A stretch of DNA of 64,000 bases from Mycobacterium adipatum (GTDB lineage Bacteria; Actinomycetota; Actinomycetes; Mycobacteriales; Mycobacteriaceae). The position numbers and the translations under genes are program-made. The stretch lies in contig NZ_CP015597.1 in NCBI RefSeq assembly GCF_001644575.1, forward strand, positions 186,001 through 250,000, in the 5' to 3' direction. Positions 43,535-53,127 of this stretch are shown here, piece after piece; the stretch's first letter is position 1; the number at the start of each line of letters is the position of its first letter. The notes beneath the pieces were generated by a model that had not been told where the DNA came from, did not search any database, and saw nothing but the letters and a program-made list of their open reading frames with translations.

Positions 43535-43888
43535 CTATTGCCGATCGACGGCGCGCAGTGGACGGCCGGTGTGGTCGAACTCGTCGAGCAGGGCGCAGAA
43601 CGCGTCCCAGGTGGCGGCGGCGGTGTGGTGCAGGCGGCGCAGCTCGGTTGCTTGGGGGCTGGTGCGGCCGAGTTGGCGCGCGTTGGCGAGGTCGTCGGGC
43701 GACGGGGGCCGCGGGTGGTCGCAGCGAGTCCAGAGGGCGTGCTCGGGGTGGAAACGGTGCGGGGAGTCGAGGTAGTCGAGTGCATCGCGGGCAGTCGTCA
43801 GGGTGCCGGCGGCGGTCAGGACGGCGGCGAAGTCGAGCACCTGGTGGTGCTCGGTGTGCCACGGCGGGGTGTCGGTCGGGTCGGTCAC
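43535..43888 (-). CDS. Small hypothetical protein on the opposite strand
   Basis: 117 residues from GTG 43888 with AGAGAGGA upstream. His/Trp-rich start (TDTPPWHTEHHQ), helical middle (FAAVLTAAGTLTTARDALDY) and a PSPDDLANARQLGRTSPQAT segment. No leader hairpin precedes it, unlike its neighbours. Family unknown. Confidence 0.5.
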   Translation of the reverse strand: MTDPTDTPPWHTEHHQVLDFAAVLTAAGTLTTARDALDYLDSPHRFHPEHALWTRCDHPRPPSPDDLANARQLGRTSPQATELRRLHHTAAATWDAFCALLDEFDHTGRPLRAVDRQ

Positions 43889-44007
43889 GGATCGTGGTCC
43901 TCTCTGTTCACGTACGTGTGAAGCGTTGGCAGACAGCACATCCCGTGCGGGTACCCGGGCGCAACATGGTGAAGTGATAAGGGGACTTATCGCCGCACCG
44001 AGAGAAC

Positions 44008-44064
44008 TTGTCGGTGGGGGCCGGTAGTGTTCTCGATGTAGGGCAGGCCAGTTGGGGCCGGCCC
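44008..44064 (+). promoter_or_regulatory. Cassette promoter-like box and leader hairpin, copy 8
   Basis: TTGTCGGTG at 44008, TAGTGT at 44025, arms GGGCAGGCC (44041-44049) and GGCCGGCCC (44056-44064). GGAAGGGG precedes ATG 44088. Confidence 0.82.
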
Positions 44065-44087
44065 CGAAATCCCGGAAGGGGACTGTC

Positions 44088-44927
44088 ATGACTGCAGCAA
44101 CAATTGAGCGGTTTTCGCCGGCAGCTGTCGACGAGGACGGCCAGGTCGACTGGCGCGTGCTGCTCGAACAGGCGATGACGATGCCGGGGCACCTCGGAGA
44201 CACCTACTGCCGGTTCTACCAGTACTCGCTGCAAAACCAGATCCTGCTGTGGTCGCAGGGCGTCACGGAACCGTGCGCACCGTTCAGCGTCTGGAAGGCC
44301 CTGGGCCGAATCCCTGTCAAGGGTGGCGGCCGTGCGGTGCTGCATCCGCGGCCGATCCGCAAGACCGACGAGGAGAGCGGCGAAAAGGTCGTCGTGGCAA
44401 TGCGGTTCAGGCTGAAGAGGTCCACTTTTCCCTATAGCAACACTGTCGGGCCCGAGGTGGATTGGCCTGAGCTGCCCGAGTGGGACGCGCAACGCGCACT
44501 GGCAGCGCTGGACATCGTGCAGGTGCCCTACGCGTCGATCGACGGCAATTGCCAGGGCTACTCGTTCGCCCGGAATGTGGCGGTGAGCCCGGTCGCGAAG
44601 TATCCGCTGAAGACGTTCTTTCACGAGCTGGGCCACGTGATGCTGGGACATACCACCGACAGCGCCGAGGGCGAGAGCCCCTGCAGCCGCGGGGTCGCGG
44701 AGTTCCAAGCGGAGGCGGCGGCGTACCTGCTGGCGCACAACCTCGAGTTGAGCGAGTGGGCGCCGGCGGAGTCGCGTGCCTACATCCAGCACTGGCTGGG
44801 GGATGAGCAGGTCACCGAGGCTCACATCCGGGCGGTGTTCACCGCGGTGGACAAGATCCTGAGGGCCGGCCGAACGGTCGCCGACGCCGACGTCGACGAG
44901 GAGGCCGGCGAGGCGATCGCCTCATAA
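44088..44927 (+). CDS. ArdC-like antirestriction protein with zinc-peptidase motif
   Basis: 279 residues from ATG 44088. The N-terminal part (FYQYSLQNQILLWSQG; PFSVWKALGRIPVKGG) matches the ArdC-type ssDNA-binding domain, and FFHELGHVMLGHT near residue 186 plus EFQAEAAAYLLAHN form a gluzincin-like metalloprotease domain. ArdC proteins protect incoming conjugative DNA from restriction, so this supports a conjugative or transmissible replicon. Confidence 0.82.
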   Translation: MTAATIERFSPAAVDEDGQVDWRVLLEQAMTMPGHLGDTYCRFYQYSLQNQILLWSQGVTEPCAPFSVWKALGRIPVKGGGRAVLHPRPIRKTDEESGEKVVVAMRFRLKRSTFPYSNTVGPEVDWPELPEWDAQRALAALDIVQVPYASIDGNCQGYSFARNVAVSPVAKYPLKTFFHELGHVMLGHTTDSAEGESPCSRGVAEFQAEAAAYLLAHNLELSEWAPAESRAYIQHWLGDEQVTEAHIRAVFTAVDKILRAGRTVADADVDEEAGEAIAS

Positions 44928-45065
44928 GCCGCGGGCCGCTGGGCGCGCGCCGGAGAGTTCCCCAACACTTCCCCTCCGGCAGCTGCGCCGGCGGCCTGCC
45001 CTCGCGGTGCCCGCCTGGCGATCCCCCCGTCGCCAGGCGGGCACTGTCGTCTGTGCGCTGCGCGA

Positions 45066-45102
45066 ACCACCACCCCACCCGACACAGGGGCGGGGCGGTG
45101 GT
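45066..45102 (+). terminator. GACACA-loop hairpin, copy 8
   Basis: ACCACCACCCCACCC and GGGGCGGGGCGGTGGT arms; the loop differs by one base (GACACA). A second GC-rich hairpin (CGCCAGGCGGGC region, 45010-45042) lies just before it. Confidence 0.7.
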
Positions 45103-45143
45103 CGGTACATGCGCTGCGGCGGTGCGGGTTTGGTGTGTTCGGC

Positions 45144-45199
45144 TTGTCGGTGCTCGGCGGTAGAGTCATAGGTGTTGGGCAGGCCAGTCGGGTCGGCCC
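45144..45199 (+). promoter_or_regulatory. Cassette promoter-like box and leader hairpin, copy 9
   Basis: TTGTCGGTG at 45144, TAGAGT at 45161, arms GGGCAGGCC (45177-45185) and GGTCGGCCC (45191-45199), with a G-T wobble. GGAAGGGG precedes GTG 45225; the nearer ATG 45220 hits a stop. Confidence 0.8.
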
Positions 45200-45224
45200 T
45201 GGGTTCCCAGGGAAGGGGAATGTC

Positions 45225-45665
45225 GTGAGCGTTGTCGAGAATGCGCCGGTGGGGCTGCGGGTGGACAAGGACGGGTCGGCGCGGCGGGTGCCGCTGACGG
45301 TCGACCAGTACGGCAGTCCGATCGGGATGCTGTGTGAACAGATCGGATGCCAGGTGGTGCAGCTGGTGCGGTTGGCCGGTGGGCTGGATCTGTGGCTCGA
45401 TGAGGAGGCGTTGGTGTTCCTGGACCTCAACGACCGGGCCGCGGTGACCGCAGCGGTCAATCCGGTCGCGACGATGATCGCGAGCCGGACAGCTCCGCTG
45501 CGTCAGCCGATCTTCGGGGTCGCGGTGTTCCTGGGCGGTGACGGGGAGACCAGCGCGGGGCTGTCGGTCGAGCAGCTCGACGAGTTGGAGCGCCTTGTGG
45601 CGCTGTCGACCGAAATCGTGGCGCGTGGACAGTCGTTGGCCGCGCACGTGGGCGGGGCCCACTGA
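45225..45665 (+). CDS. DUF3846-like small plasmid protein
   Basis: 146 residues from GTG 45225. VGLRVDKDGSARRVPLTV, SPIGMLCEQIGCQVVQLVRL and LDLWLDEEALVFLDLNDRAA, followed by PIFGVAVFLG, match the DUF3846 pattern found on actinobacterial plasmids and phages. TGATG junction couples it to the next gene. Role unknown. Confidence 0.7.
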   Translation: MSVVENAPVGLRVDKDGSARRVPLTVDQYGSPIGMLCEQIGCQVVQLVRLAGGLDLWLDEEALVFLDLNDRAAVTAAVNPVATMIASRTAPLRQPIFGVAVFLGGDGETSAGLSVEQLDELERLVALSTEIVARGQSLAAHVGGAH

Positions 45666-45910
45666 TGGCGCTGAACCTGACGATCAAGGTGGAGAACACC
45701 TACAGCGACGGCCACGAGTCCGAGCAGACCCATGCGCTGACGTTGGATCGGTTCCGCGGCGAGGAGGATCTGTGGGACCACCTGTTCGACTACACCGGCG
45801 ACGGTCACGGCGCGGGTGAGGGCAGCGACCTCGGATCGCTGTACACGGTGACGGTGCTGGCCTGCCCTGAGTATCCCGAGCTGGTGGGGCTGAGCAATGA
45901 GTGGGGCTGA
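45665..45910 (+). CDS. Small hypothetical protein
   Basis: 81 residues from ATG 45665, overlapping the previous stop. Beta-rich with LNLTIKVENTYSDGHESEQT and VTVLACPEYPELVGLS. The 3' end overlaps the next frame by 14 bases. No family known. Confidence 0.55.
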   Translation: MALNLTIKVENTYSDGHESEQTHALTLDRFRGEEDLWDHLFDYTGDGHGAGEGSDLGSLYTVTVLACPEYPELVGLSNEWG

Positions 45911-46626
45911 GGTGGATTCTGCGGCCTTGCCGGTCGGCGCATCCGTCGAGGCCGTGGAGGATCTGCGCAGCGGACGCCTGGACGGCCCGCTGTACCGCGT
46001 TGTGGCGGCACAGGGTGCTCTGCGCGACGTCCGGCGGATTGAGGCCACCACGGGCGCCCTGGACGGCCTAGAGATGCGGTTCCTGGTCGCTGAGTTGCGC
46101 CCCGTCAGGCCCTCAGTGGCGCGGCGCTATGAGGCACTGCGGACGCGGCGCGTGCTGGCGCAGTGGCGGCATGCTGCGGCCACTGATGCCGAGGACTTCG
46201 GCATTGTCGAGGACCTTCTGGACAGCGCGCAGCGGTTGGCGGCGCTGGTGCTCGAGGGGCGGCCCCGAGGACCAGGACGACGCGGTGATGGTGAGCGGGT
46301 TTGTCAGCGACCTCGACGCTGCGCACGTCGTGCAGATCGACACCACCGAGAGCACGGGTCGGGTGCGGGTCTTCATCGACGATGGGACCGTCTACGACGG
46401 CGATCCGGAGACGGACGCGCCGCCTGGGGCGCACTACCGCGGTCCTGGCTGGGACGACAACCGCCGGCTCTTTGGCGTGCGGAGCCTGATGACGGGGGAG
46501 ACCTCGACGTTTCGGGCCACCGGTGAAGCAGATGCCACGGCGCAGTACCTCGATGTCGTCGCGTCCAACCTGCTGGTGTGGCCTGACCCCGACGTCGAGC
46601 CCGGTGATGTCGGTGCCCAGCGGTAA
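45897..46626 (+). pseudogene. Frameshifted two-part cassette protein
   Basis: From ATG 45897 one frame codes plausibly to LLDSAQRLAALVLEG near 46260. The sequence then looks coding in another frame (GPEDQDDAVMVSGFVSDLDA to 46626), while the first frame degenerates into Arg-rich text. The switch lies in GGGGCGGCCCC at 46257-46267. A one-base indel in a homopolymer, a sequencing error or a second gene starting ATG 46288 would all explain it. The second part (VFIDDGTVYDGDPETD) resembles proteins of actinobacterial phages and plasmids. Confidence 0.55.
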
Positions 46627-46663
46627 CGTCTCTAGGTGTTGGGCAAGCCAGTGGGGCGGGCCT
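46607..46663 (+). promoter_or_regulatory. Cassette promoter-like box and leader hairpin, copy 10
   Basis: ATGTCGGTG at 46607 lies inside the end of the preceding frame; TAACGT at 46624; arms GGGCAAGCC (46641-46649) and GGCGGGCCT (46655-46663), the weakest of the set. AGGGGAG precedes ATG 46693. Confidence 0.65.
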
Positions 46664-46692
46664 ACGGTTCTCAACATAGGGGAGTGACGAAC

Positions 46693-46848
46693 ATGGCCGA
46701 GGTAACCAAGACCGCCGGAGTGACCGCCTGGACGGGCGCGTGGCGGCTGCCCACCAATAAGCGTGATCACCAGCGGGCGGTGCGCAAGCAGCGCCGCAAG
46801 GACCGTCGTGACGTGGCGAACCTGCGACGCGATTACGACCGCCGCTAG
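46693..46848 (+). CDS. Small basic protein at end of cassette array
   Basis: 51 residues from ATG 46693. The C-terminal 30 residues are extremely basic (RAVRKQRRKDRRDVANLRRD), suggesting nucleic-acid binding. Last gene of the array, closed by the strong hairpin at 46885. Confidence 0.6.
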   Translation: MAEVTKTAGVTAWTGAWRLPTNKRDHQRAVRKQRRKDRRDVANLRRDYDRR

Positions 46849-46884
46849 ACCCCTGGGCGTGCGCCAGCGCGTCACCCCCCAACT

Positions 46885-46918
46885 GGTGCCCCGCAGGTTC
46901 CTCCGCCTGCGGGGCACC
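46885..46918 (+). terminator. Strong intrinsic-type hairpin
   Basis: GGTGCCCCGCAGG (46885-46897) pairs perfectly with CCTGCGGGGCACC (46906-46918), then ACCATATTTCT. A different sequence from the GGCACA-loop family, marking the end of the array. Confidence 0.8.
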
Positions 46919-46919
46919 A

Positions 46920-47903
46920 CCATATTTCTGTCGCTTATCTGAGCTGTTGCTTAGCTTGCCGCTGGATAGCCTGATCGCCCCATGTAGAACGAAGTATACC
47001 GGGGGCGGAGCACAACAACAGGTCACGGGGGCGCCATCTGCTCGATTCACGGCTGGCCGACAGTTGACAAGCGCCAGAATCAGTCGTAGCGGTTTCGGCC
47101 TCACGGGCGGCGTTGGGTGGCAATGTATTGCTGCACCGCCGCGGATCGCACATGTCTAGGCGGCACTTGACGATTCTCGAGTTTGGCCAAGGCCCGTCGT
47201 AGACCGCACACCGGCGGCCTTATTTGGCTTCCACTATCACAATTTTGACGCTTCATGTCCCCACCCTTTTCACGCGTCGAGGGGAATGGGGTTCAGCGGT
47301 AGCCGTGGGCCCCCCGGCCAACATCTGCCGGGCACCGTCGCGAACGATCTCATCCAACAACGACCGATGACCAGCCGCCTCGTCGTTGGCCTCGGCGCCA
47401 TCGTTAACTACCGTGAGCATGGGCGTACCTTGCCAGCCAGCGCGCCAAAGCCGGTCTTGATCAGAGCTACTGGACTTTCAGATCATCCTCGGGAAGGTGC
47501 ACCCACTTTCACGCCCCCTCACCGAGGCTCATCCTCTGGTACTGATCATTGCTCGGCAGCCGAATCGCCAATGTCGTCGGCGAGGAATCCTGTGTCCACC
47601 CAGTCCAAGGGGTGGCGAATTGGTTCGCGATCCCGGCCAGATGGTCACGATCTCGGGACACTAGCGGTCGCGCTGTACCGGGACACCACGGGGTTCGACG
47701 ATCGCAGTGATTGCCGCTGGATTCGGCGCTTGACGTGGGAGTCGTGGCGTAACGCATGCGCAATCTCCAGTGACGGCTAGGTAACAGGAGCCCAAAACAA
47801 TCGTGCTGCATCCGCTGTTGCATGTAGTCGGCCGCCGCTGTATCCCCCGATCGAGGAGAATTGATGATGCTTCACCAAGCCGCATTTAGTACAGGTTGTT
47901 GCG
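46920..47903. other. 1-kb gap without convincing gene
   Basis: No reading frame here shows a family match, ribosome site and coding-like composition together. The longest plus frame (47286-47780) is Arg/Pro/Ser-rich and unconvincing. The last part should contain the promoter of the ABC transporter operon. The lower GC near 47,220-47,270 marks a boundary between the array and the accessory DNA. Confidence 0.5.
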
Positions 47904-48662
47904 ATGAGTGAACCCCGCAGTATGGAAGCGATTCTGGTCGCCGATCGCCTCAAAGTCGGATACCGAGTCGACGGCACCTTTCGGGTTGCCCTCGACGACG
48001 TGAGTTTTGAGATTCGCCCGCAGGAACGGGTGATGCTGATCGGTGCGTCAGGATGTGGGAAATCGACGCTACTCAAAACCATCGCAGGCTTCATCACACC
48101 GATGTCCGGTGAGGTGAGAGTCCGCGGAGTCAGTTCTCCTGGTCCAGGGCCTGACCGCGGAGTGGTGTTTCAGGAACTCGACCAACTGTTTCCGTGGAAA
48201 ACCGCCATCGACAACATCCGTTATGCAGTACGGGCCGTAGGCCGGTCCAAGGCAGCGGCTACCGAGACTTCTGAGCGCTACCTAGACCTGATGGGACTCA
48301 GTACGGCGGCCGGGCTCTACCCCCACCAACTGTCCGGCGGCATGAAACAGCGAGTGGCCATCGCCCGGGCCTTGGCAATCGAACCGGCGATCCTGTTGAT
48401 GGACGAACCGTTCGCTGCTCTCGACGCGCTGACCCGCCAACGTCTTCAGGCCGAACTCCGGCGTGTCATGGATCAGACGAAGTCCACCTTGCTGTTCGTG
48501 ACCCACAGCATCGACGAAGCGCTACGCCTGGGTGATCGCATCATCGTCCTGGGCGATTCTCCATCGCACGTGCAAGAGATCGTTGACGTCTCAACGCGCG
48601 ACCTCGACGGGCCAGGATTTGAAACAGCAGAGCGTCATCTGCGAGAACTGCTGACGAGTTAG
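47904..48662 (+). CDS. ssuB: ABC transporter ATPase, nitrate/sulfonate/taurine type
   Basis: 252 residues from ATG 47904. Walker A GASGCGKST near residue 52, signature LSGGMKQRVAIARAL near 146, Walker B ILLMDEPFAALD near 168 and the H-loop VTHSID. Closest to SsuB/TauB ATPases. Heads a four-gene plus-strand operon with permease, binding protein and phosphoesterase. The exact substrate is not readable; symbol is provisional. Confidence 0.85.
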   Translation: MSEPRSMEAILVADRLKVGYRVDGTFRVALDDVSFEIRPQERVMLIGASGCGKSTLLKTIAGFITPMSGEVRVRGVSSPGPGPDRGVVFQELDQLFPWKTAIDNIRYAVRAVGRSKAAATETSERYLDLMGLSTAAGLYPHQLSGGMKQRVAIARALAIEPAILLMDEPFAALDALTRQRLQAELRRVMDQTKSTLLFVTHSIDEALRLGDRIIVLGDSPSHVQEIVDVSTRDLDGPGFETAERHLRELLTS

Positions 48663-48674
48663 GAGCGTAGCGTT

Positions 48675-49505
48675 GTGATTTCGATCAAACCTACTGAACG
48701 TACACAGGCGCGGTTCGGCGCCCAGTCGGCCGGGGCGCGAGCTGCCGGTGCCAAGATAACTCTAATCTGCGGTTTCCTTTTGGCGTGGCAGATCTACGCC
48801 GCGGTGGGCGGTGTCGACAGCCTAGTCTTCGCGAGTCCTGTCCAAGTGCTCGAGGCAATTTGGAACGGGTTGCTTACCGGCTCGCTCGTGGATGCCACCC
48901 TTGGAACATTTCGTTTTCTGGCAATCGGACTAGGCGTCGGTGTCACGGCCGCGGTCATCATGACCATCCTGGCCACCTGGAGTAAGTGGTGCGAATACGC
49001 CCTGTCGCTGGCCACCTCGACGCTCACTCCGCTCCCAGCTATCGCCATCCTGCCACTGGTCATCCTGTGGTTCGGCATTGGACCTCTGGCGCTCAGCATC
49101 GTCATCGCCAACTCTGTGGTGTGGCCCGTAGCGCTGAATATCAGCGCGGGATTCCGTTCCGTCAACCCAACCATGGTCATGGTAGGTAACGTATTGGGCC
49201 TCAACAAGTTTCGGCTGGCTCGCGACATTCTACTACCGGCTGCGCTGCCCTATACCTTTACCGGCCTCAAAACTGGATGGGCGTTTGCGTGGCGCACACT
49301 GATCGGTGCCGAGCTGGTGTTCGGGGCATCCGGCCAGGGCGGCGGCCTGGGCTTCTACATCAACAATGCCAGCATGTTCATGCGTGTCGACGAGGTCTTC
49401 GCCGGCCTAGTGACAATTGCTATTACAGGAGTCCTTGTCGAAGCACTATTCAAAGTGCTTGAGCGTCGAACACTCGTCCGCTGGGGCATGTCGGCGCCAG
49501 CCTGA
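48675..49505 (+). CDS. ssuC: ABC transporter permease, SsuC/TauC type
   Basis: 276 residues from GTG 48675, 12 bp after the ATPase. About six membrane helices with the EAA-type loop NVLGLNKFRLARDILLPAAL near residue 175 that contacts the ATPase. Typical of sulfonate, taurine or nitrate importers. Confidence 0.88.
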   Translation: MISIKPTERTQARFGAQSAGARAAGAKITLICGFLLAWQIYAAVGGVDSLVFASPVQVLEAIWNGLLTGSLVDATLGTFRFLAIGLGVGVTAAVIMTILATWSKWCEYALSLATSTLTPLPAIAILPLVILWFGIGPLALSIVIANSVVWPVALNISAGFRSVNPTMVMVGNVLGLNKFRLARDILLPAALPYTFTGLKTGWAFAWRTLIGAELVFGASGQGGGLGFYINNASMFMRVDEVFAGLVTIAITGVLVEALFKVLERRTLVRWGMSAPA

Positions 49506-49539
49506 CAGCCACGCAATAAAATTGGAAGAAAGATACCCT

Positions 49540-50544
49540 ATGCGAATCGATGGTTCGGGTACTGCACGGATAGTTTTCTCGCGCAGGCGATTTGGAATTG
49601 TTGCCGCGGCAACCGGCGCCGCTTTTGCGGCCGCAGCGTGCGGCTCCAACGATGCCGGTGAGGCCAGAGCCGGCCAATCCACGCTCAAGATCGCCTATCA
49701 GCCGAACTTCGGCTACGCCCCCTTGATGATCCTCAAAAGTAAGAACTGGCTGCAAGAGTCGCTCCCCAACCACGATGTGTCGTATCAAACAGTCAACTCC
49801 GGGGCGTTGATCAGGTCCGGAATGATCTCCGGCGACATCCAGGTTGGCGCGCTGGCATTGTCTCCGTTCCTGGTTGGATGGGATAACGGAATGGACTGGC
49901 GGGTCGTCAGCGGCTTGTCTGATATTGATCAGTGGCTGATGGTAAAGGATCCACGGCTCACCTCACTGGCCGACTTCACCCCAAACGACAAGATCGCGGT
50001 TCTATCGGCGGACAACAATCAGGCAATACTTTTGCGTATAGCTGCCAAGCAGCAACTCGGTAACGCAGATGCGCTGAAGGTGAACGAGGTGTACATGCCA
50101 CACGACACGGGTGTGCAGTCCCTGCTCACCGGGCGCGTCGCAGCCCAGTTCACCAATCCGCCGTATCAGTTCTCGGATCGCGAGGGCGGAGCACGCAAGC
50201 TCCTCGGGAGCTACGACATTTTCGAAGGGTCAGAGAATCCGATCTTCGGCGCAGTCGCCGTGCGGCAGTCCTATATCGACGCCAATCCCGAAGTGATCGA
50301 AGCACTGAGGGCTGGCATACGCCAGTCTGTCGACTTCATCACGTCCGACCCGGATGAGTCGGCCGCGATCCTAGCTGCCGAGTTCGGTGAAGACCCTTCA
50401 ACAATGGCAGCCCAACTACAGGAGGAATCAGTGAAGTTCACACCCGCTGCTACGGGTGTCGCAGTGATGGCGAAAGCAATGCAGGAAATCGGCGTAATCA
50501 ACAAAGCACCCACATCTGACAGCGAGGTCACACTTCCATCATGA
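49540..50544 (+). CDS. ssuA: ABC transporter substrate-binding lipoprotein, NitT/TauT type
   Basis: 334 residues from ATG 49540 with GGAAGAAAG upstream. Signal with SRRRFG (possible twin-arginine) and lipobox AAAC near residue 29, then KIAYQPNFGYAPLMILKSKN typical of the NMT1/TauA family. Tethered outside the membrane to capture substrate for the permease. Stop overlaps the next start (ATGA). Confidence 0.88.
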   Translation: MRIDGSGTARIVFSRRRFGIVAAATGAAFAAAACGSNDAGEARAGQSTLKIAYQPNFGYAPLMILKSKNWLQESLPNHDVSYQTVNSGALIRSGMISGDIQVGALALSPFLVGWDNGMDWRVVSGLSDIDQWLMVKDPRLTSLADFTPNDKIAVLSADNNQAILLRIAAKQQLGNADALKVNEVYMPHDTGVQSLLTGRVAAQFTNPPYQFSDREGGARKLLGSYDIFEGSENPIFGAVAVRQSYIDANPEVIEALRAGIRQSVDFITSDPDESAAILAAEFGEDPSTMAAQLQEESVKFTPAATGVAVMAKAMQEIGVINKAPTSDSEVTLPS

Positions 50545-51626
50545 CGAACCAGGAACGCGAGTTCAATCTCTGGGCTTTCGGCGACGCACACGTCGGCACA
50601 GACATCGAGTACGGCCGGGAAAGCCTGGCGGAGGCAATTCGGCATTCGGAGTTTGGCGGTTCCGAGGGCGGTTCAGCCTTCGACTGGGACATCGCCATCG
50701 ATGCCGGCGACATGTCGGGCACGCACCTGGGTCTGCCGGCCGATGAGGAAGGTGTGGAGATCCGCCGTCAGTTCTCCGCGATGCGGAAGCACCGCCGCGA
50801 GGATGTCTACAGCGTGTCGGGTAATCACGATCGCAGCGGCTTGACAGAAACCGCTGGATGGTGGTGGCAGAAGTGGATCGATCCTCTAGGTCTTCACACG
50901 GAGCATTCCGGCGTCGACCCGGCCGCCAGGACCTATCCCGTTGAAGGCACTTGGGAGCGGTACTCATTCCGGGTAGGAAACATCCTATTCCTCATGATGA
51001 GCGACATCAACGAGCCCACCCAGGTCGTCGGCCGTGGTGACCTGGGCGGCAATCCTGGGGGCGTGGTGTCAGCGGAGACATTCGACTGGTGGAAACGCAA
51101 TGTCGAGGCCAATCCCGAATCGATCATCATCACTGTGCACCACTATGTCCTCAAAGACACGACCGTCGCCTCCGGGGAATGGGAGGGCGTACGCGTCGCT
51201 GACGACGGCAGTTTACACGAGCATTACCACCGTCCATTCCAGCAAGGTACGCCGAATGGGGCTTCCTACCTCTACTGGGTTGGGAGCAAGCCGGATTCGG
51301 GGGCATTCGAGAATTACCTAGAAGAGCATCCCGGTTCTGTTGCGTTGTGGATCGCGGGGCACACGCACACTCATCCCGATGATTCTCACGGCGGTAAGAC
51401 GCATATCGAACAACGCTATGGCGGAACCTATTTCATGAATGCCGCATCGCTAAGCCAACACCACATGCCAATCACCACCCTTCCGATCAGTCGGCTGCTC
51501 ACCTTCACCCCGGGCAGCGCCGAGGTACGGGCTCAGTGCTATCTGCACACCAGCAGCCACGCACCGCAGGGGTTCTACGAAAAGGCCGAATGCACAATGC
51601 AGCTCAACAAGCGCTTCAGCTGGTAG
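50541..51626 (+). CDS. Metallophosphoesterase coupled to ABC importer
   Basis: 361 residues from ATG 50541 (ATGA overlap). Calcineurin-like motifs: FGDAHVG (D-x-H), DAGDMSG (GD), SGNHDR (GNH[DE]), TVHHYV and GHTHTH. No signal peptide, so cytoplasmic. Coupling to the binding-protein gene suggests it processes the imported compound, perhaps a phospho- or sulfo-ester. The product of the pair is not known. Confidence 0.85.
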   Translation: MTNQEREFNLWAFGDAHVGTDIEYGRESLAEAIRHSEFGGSEGGSAFDWDIAIDAGDMSGTHLGLPADEEGVEIRRQFSAMRKHRREDVYSVSGNHDRSGLTETAGWWWQKWIDPLGLHTEHSGVDPAARTYPVEGTWERYSFRVGNILFLMMSDINEPTQVVGRGDLGGNPGGVVSAETFDWWKRNVEANPESIIITVHHYVLKDTTVASGEWEGVRVADDGSLHEHYHRPFQQGTPNGASYLYWVGSKPDSGAFENYLEEHPGSVALWIAGHTHTHPDDSHGGKTHIEQRYGGTYFMNAASLSQHHMPITTLPISRLLTFTPGSAEVRAQCYLHTSSHAPQGFYEKAECTMQLNKRFSW

Positions 51627-51824
51627 CCGCTAGCTCCTTCGACCTGAAAGTCGGGCGTGGCTTTGGGCCCGTCCGTTGGGCTAATACTGCAGCCGTAGAT
51701 CTAGTCTAGTGGGATTCGGCGTGCCTGGGCCGGGTCAGAGTGGTGACCGCGGCATTGTTCGGAGTTCTTAACTACATCAGAATATGCCGCGGCCACCGCG
51801 GTTCATAGCGTAGAACCGTGACCG

Positions 51825-53012
51825 ATGGCAGACCGCGTTCTCCGCAGTGTGTTGGATCGGATCGCGCCGCGTTTCGCGCGGTACGAGCCGTTGCGCCATG
51901 CCGGTGAACTGATGGCCGGGATAGTTGCTGCGCCTGGATCGCAAGAATTGCTGGACCATCGCCGAGCACCGCGGCACGGTCACCCCCGACGGGTTGCAGC
52001 ACCTGCTGGCCCGGGCCAGCTGGGACGCCGAAGGTCCGTGACGATCTGCGTGACTACGTCATTGGCGCCTTCGGTGATCCAGGCGCGATCCTGGTCGTCG
52101 ATGAGACCGGCGATGTGAAGAAAGGCACCCAGTCAGTCGGCGTGCAGCGCCAGTATTCAGGCACGGCCGGGCGCATCGAGAACTCCCAAGTCGCGGTGTA
52201 CGTGACCTACGCCGCGCCGCGCGGGCACGCCTTAATCGACCGGGCTCCCTACCTGCCCAAGTCCTGGACCGAGGATGCTGAACGCTGCAATGACGCGGGA
52301 ATCCCGGCAGCAAGACAGGGGCATTGCGACCAAGCCGACCCTCGCCACAGCATTGATCGACCGGGCGGTCGACGCCGGCGTACCTGCCGGCTGGGTAGCC
52401 GGTGACGAAGTCTATGGCGCTGACCCCCGGGTTGCGGGGCGCCGTCCGCGGCCACCGGCTGGGGTATGTGCTGGCGATGGCGGCCAACCGCCGAGTGCCC
52501 ACTGACGCCGGCCCGATCCGTGTCGACGCGCTGCCGGCACTGATCCCGACGCATGCCTGGCAGAAACACTCCGCCGGAGCGGGAGCGCACGGACCGCGGC
52601 TGTACTCGTGGGCGTGGTTTCGGCTCTTACCGAAGATGATGGCGATACCGGGATGCATCATTTGCTGATCCGCCGCAACGACCGCACCGGCGAGCACGCC
52701 TACCTGCGCTGCTACACCCCCCGCCCGGTCCCGCTACGCAGCCCTCGTGCGGTTGTCCCGCCAGCGTTGGCGCATCGAGGAATCCTTCCAAGCCGCCAAA
52801 GGGCTGGTCGGGCTCGATCAACACCAAGTCCGGCGCTGGAAATCCTGATACCGCCGGACCACCCTGGCCATGCTCGCGCATGGCCTTCCTAGCCCAGGCC
52901 GCCGCGGTCGAACGCGACACCACACCCACCCCGGCAGGGCTGATCACGTTGACCATCAACGAGTTTCGCCGACTCTTCGACGCTCTCGTGCTGACCAACC
53001 AAACAAACCATC
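51825..53012 (+). pseudogene. Decayed IS701-like DDE transposase
   Basis: Recognisable transposase segments appear in succession but in different frames: [57 protein letters not shown] (DDE Asp), [54 protein letters not shown] and LAQAAAVERD near the end. At least four frameshifts and an in-frame stop break it. No clear terminal repeats were found around it. Confidence 0.8.
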
Positions 53013-53127
53013 GCTACCCTGCTGGCATGGTCACGACGGCGAAGACGACACCAATACCGAGCCCGACAATCCCACTATCGACGACGCCATAATCAATGAT
53101 CCCGATCAACGGCGCAGTACTATGAAA

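Noticed and set aside
47286..47780. Plus-strand frame in the gap before the ABC operon
   Set aside because: Composition is Arg/Pro/Ser-rich, there is no ribosome site and no motif; treated as non-coding.
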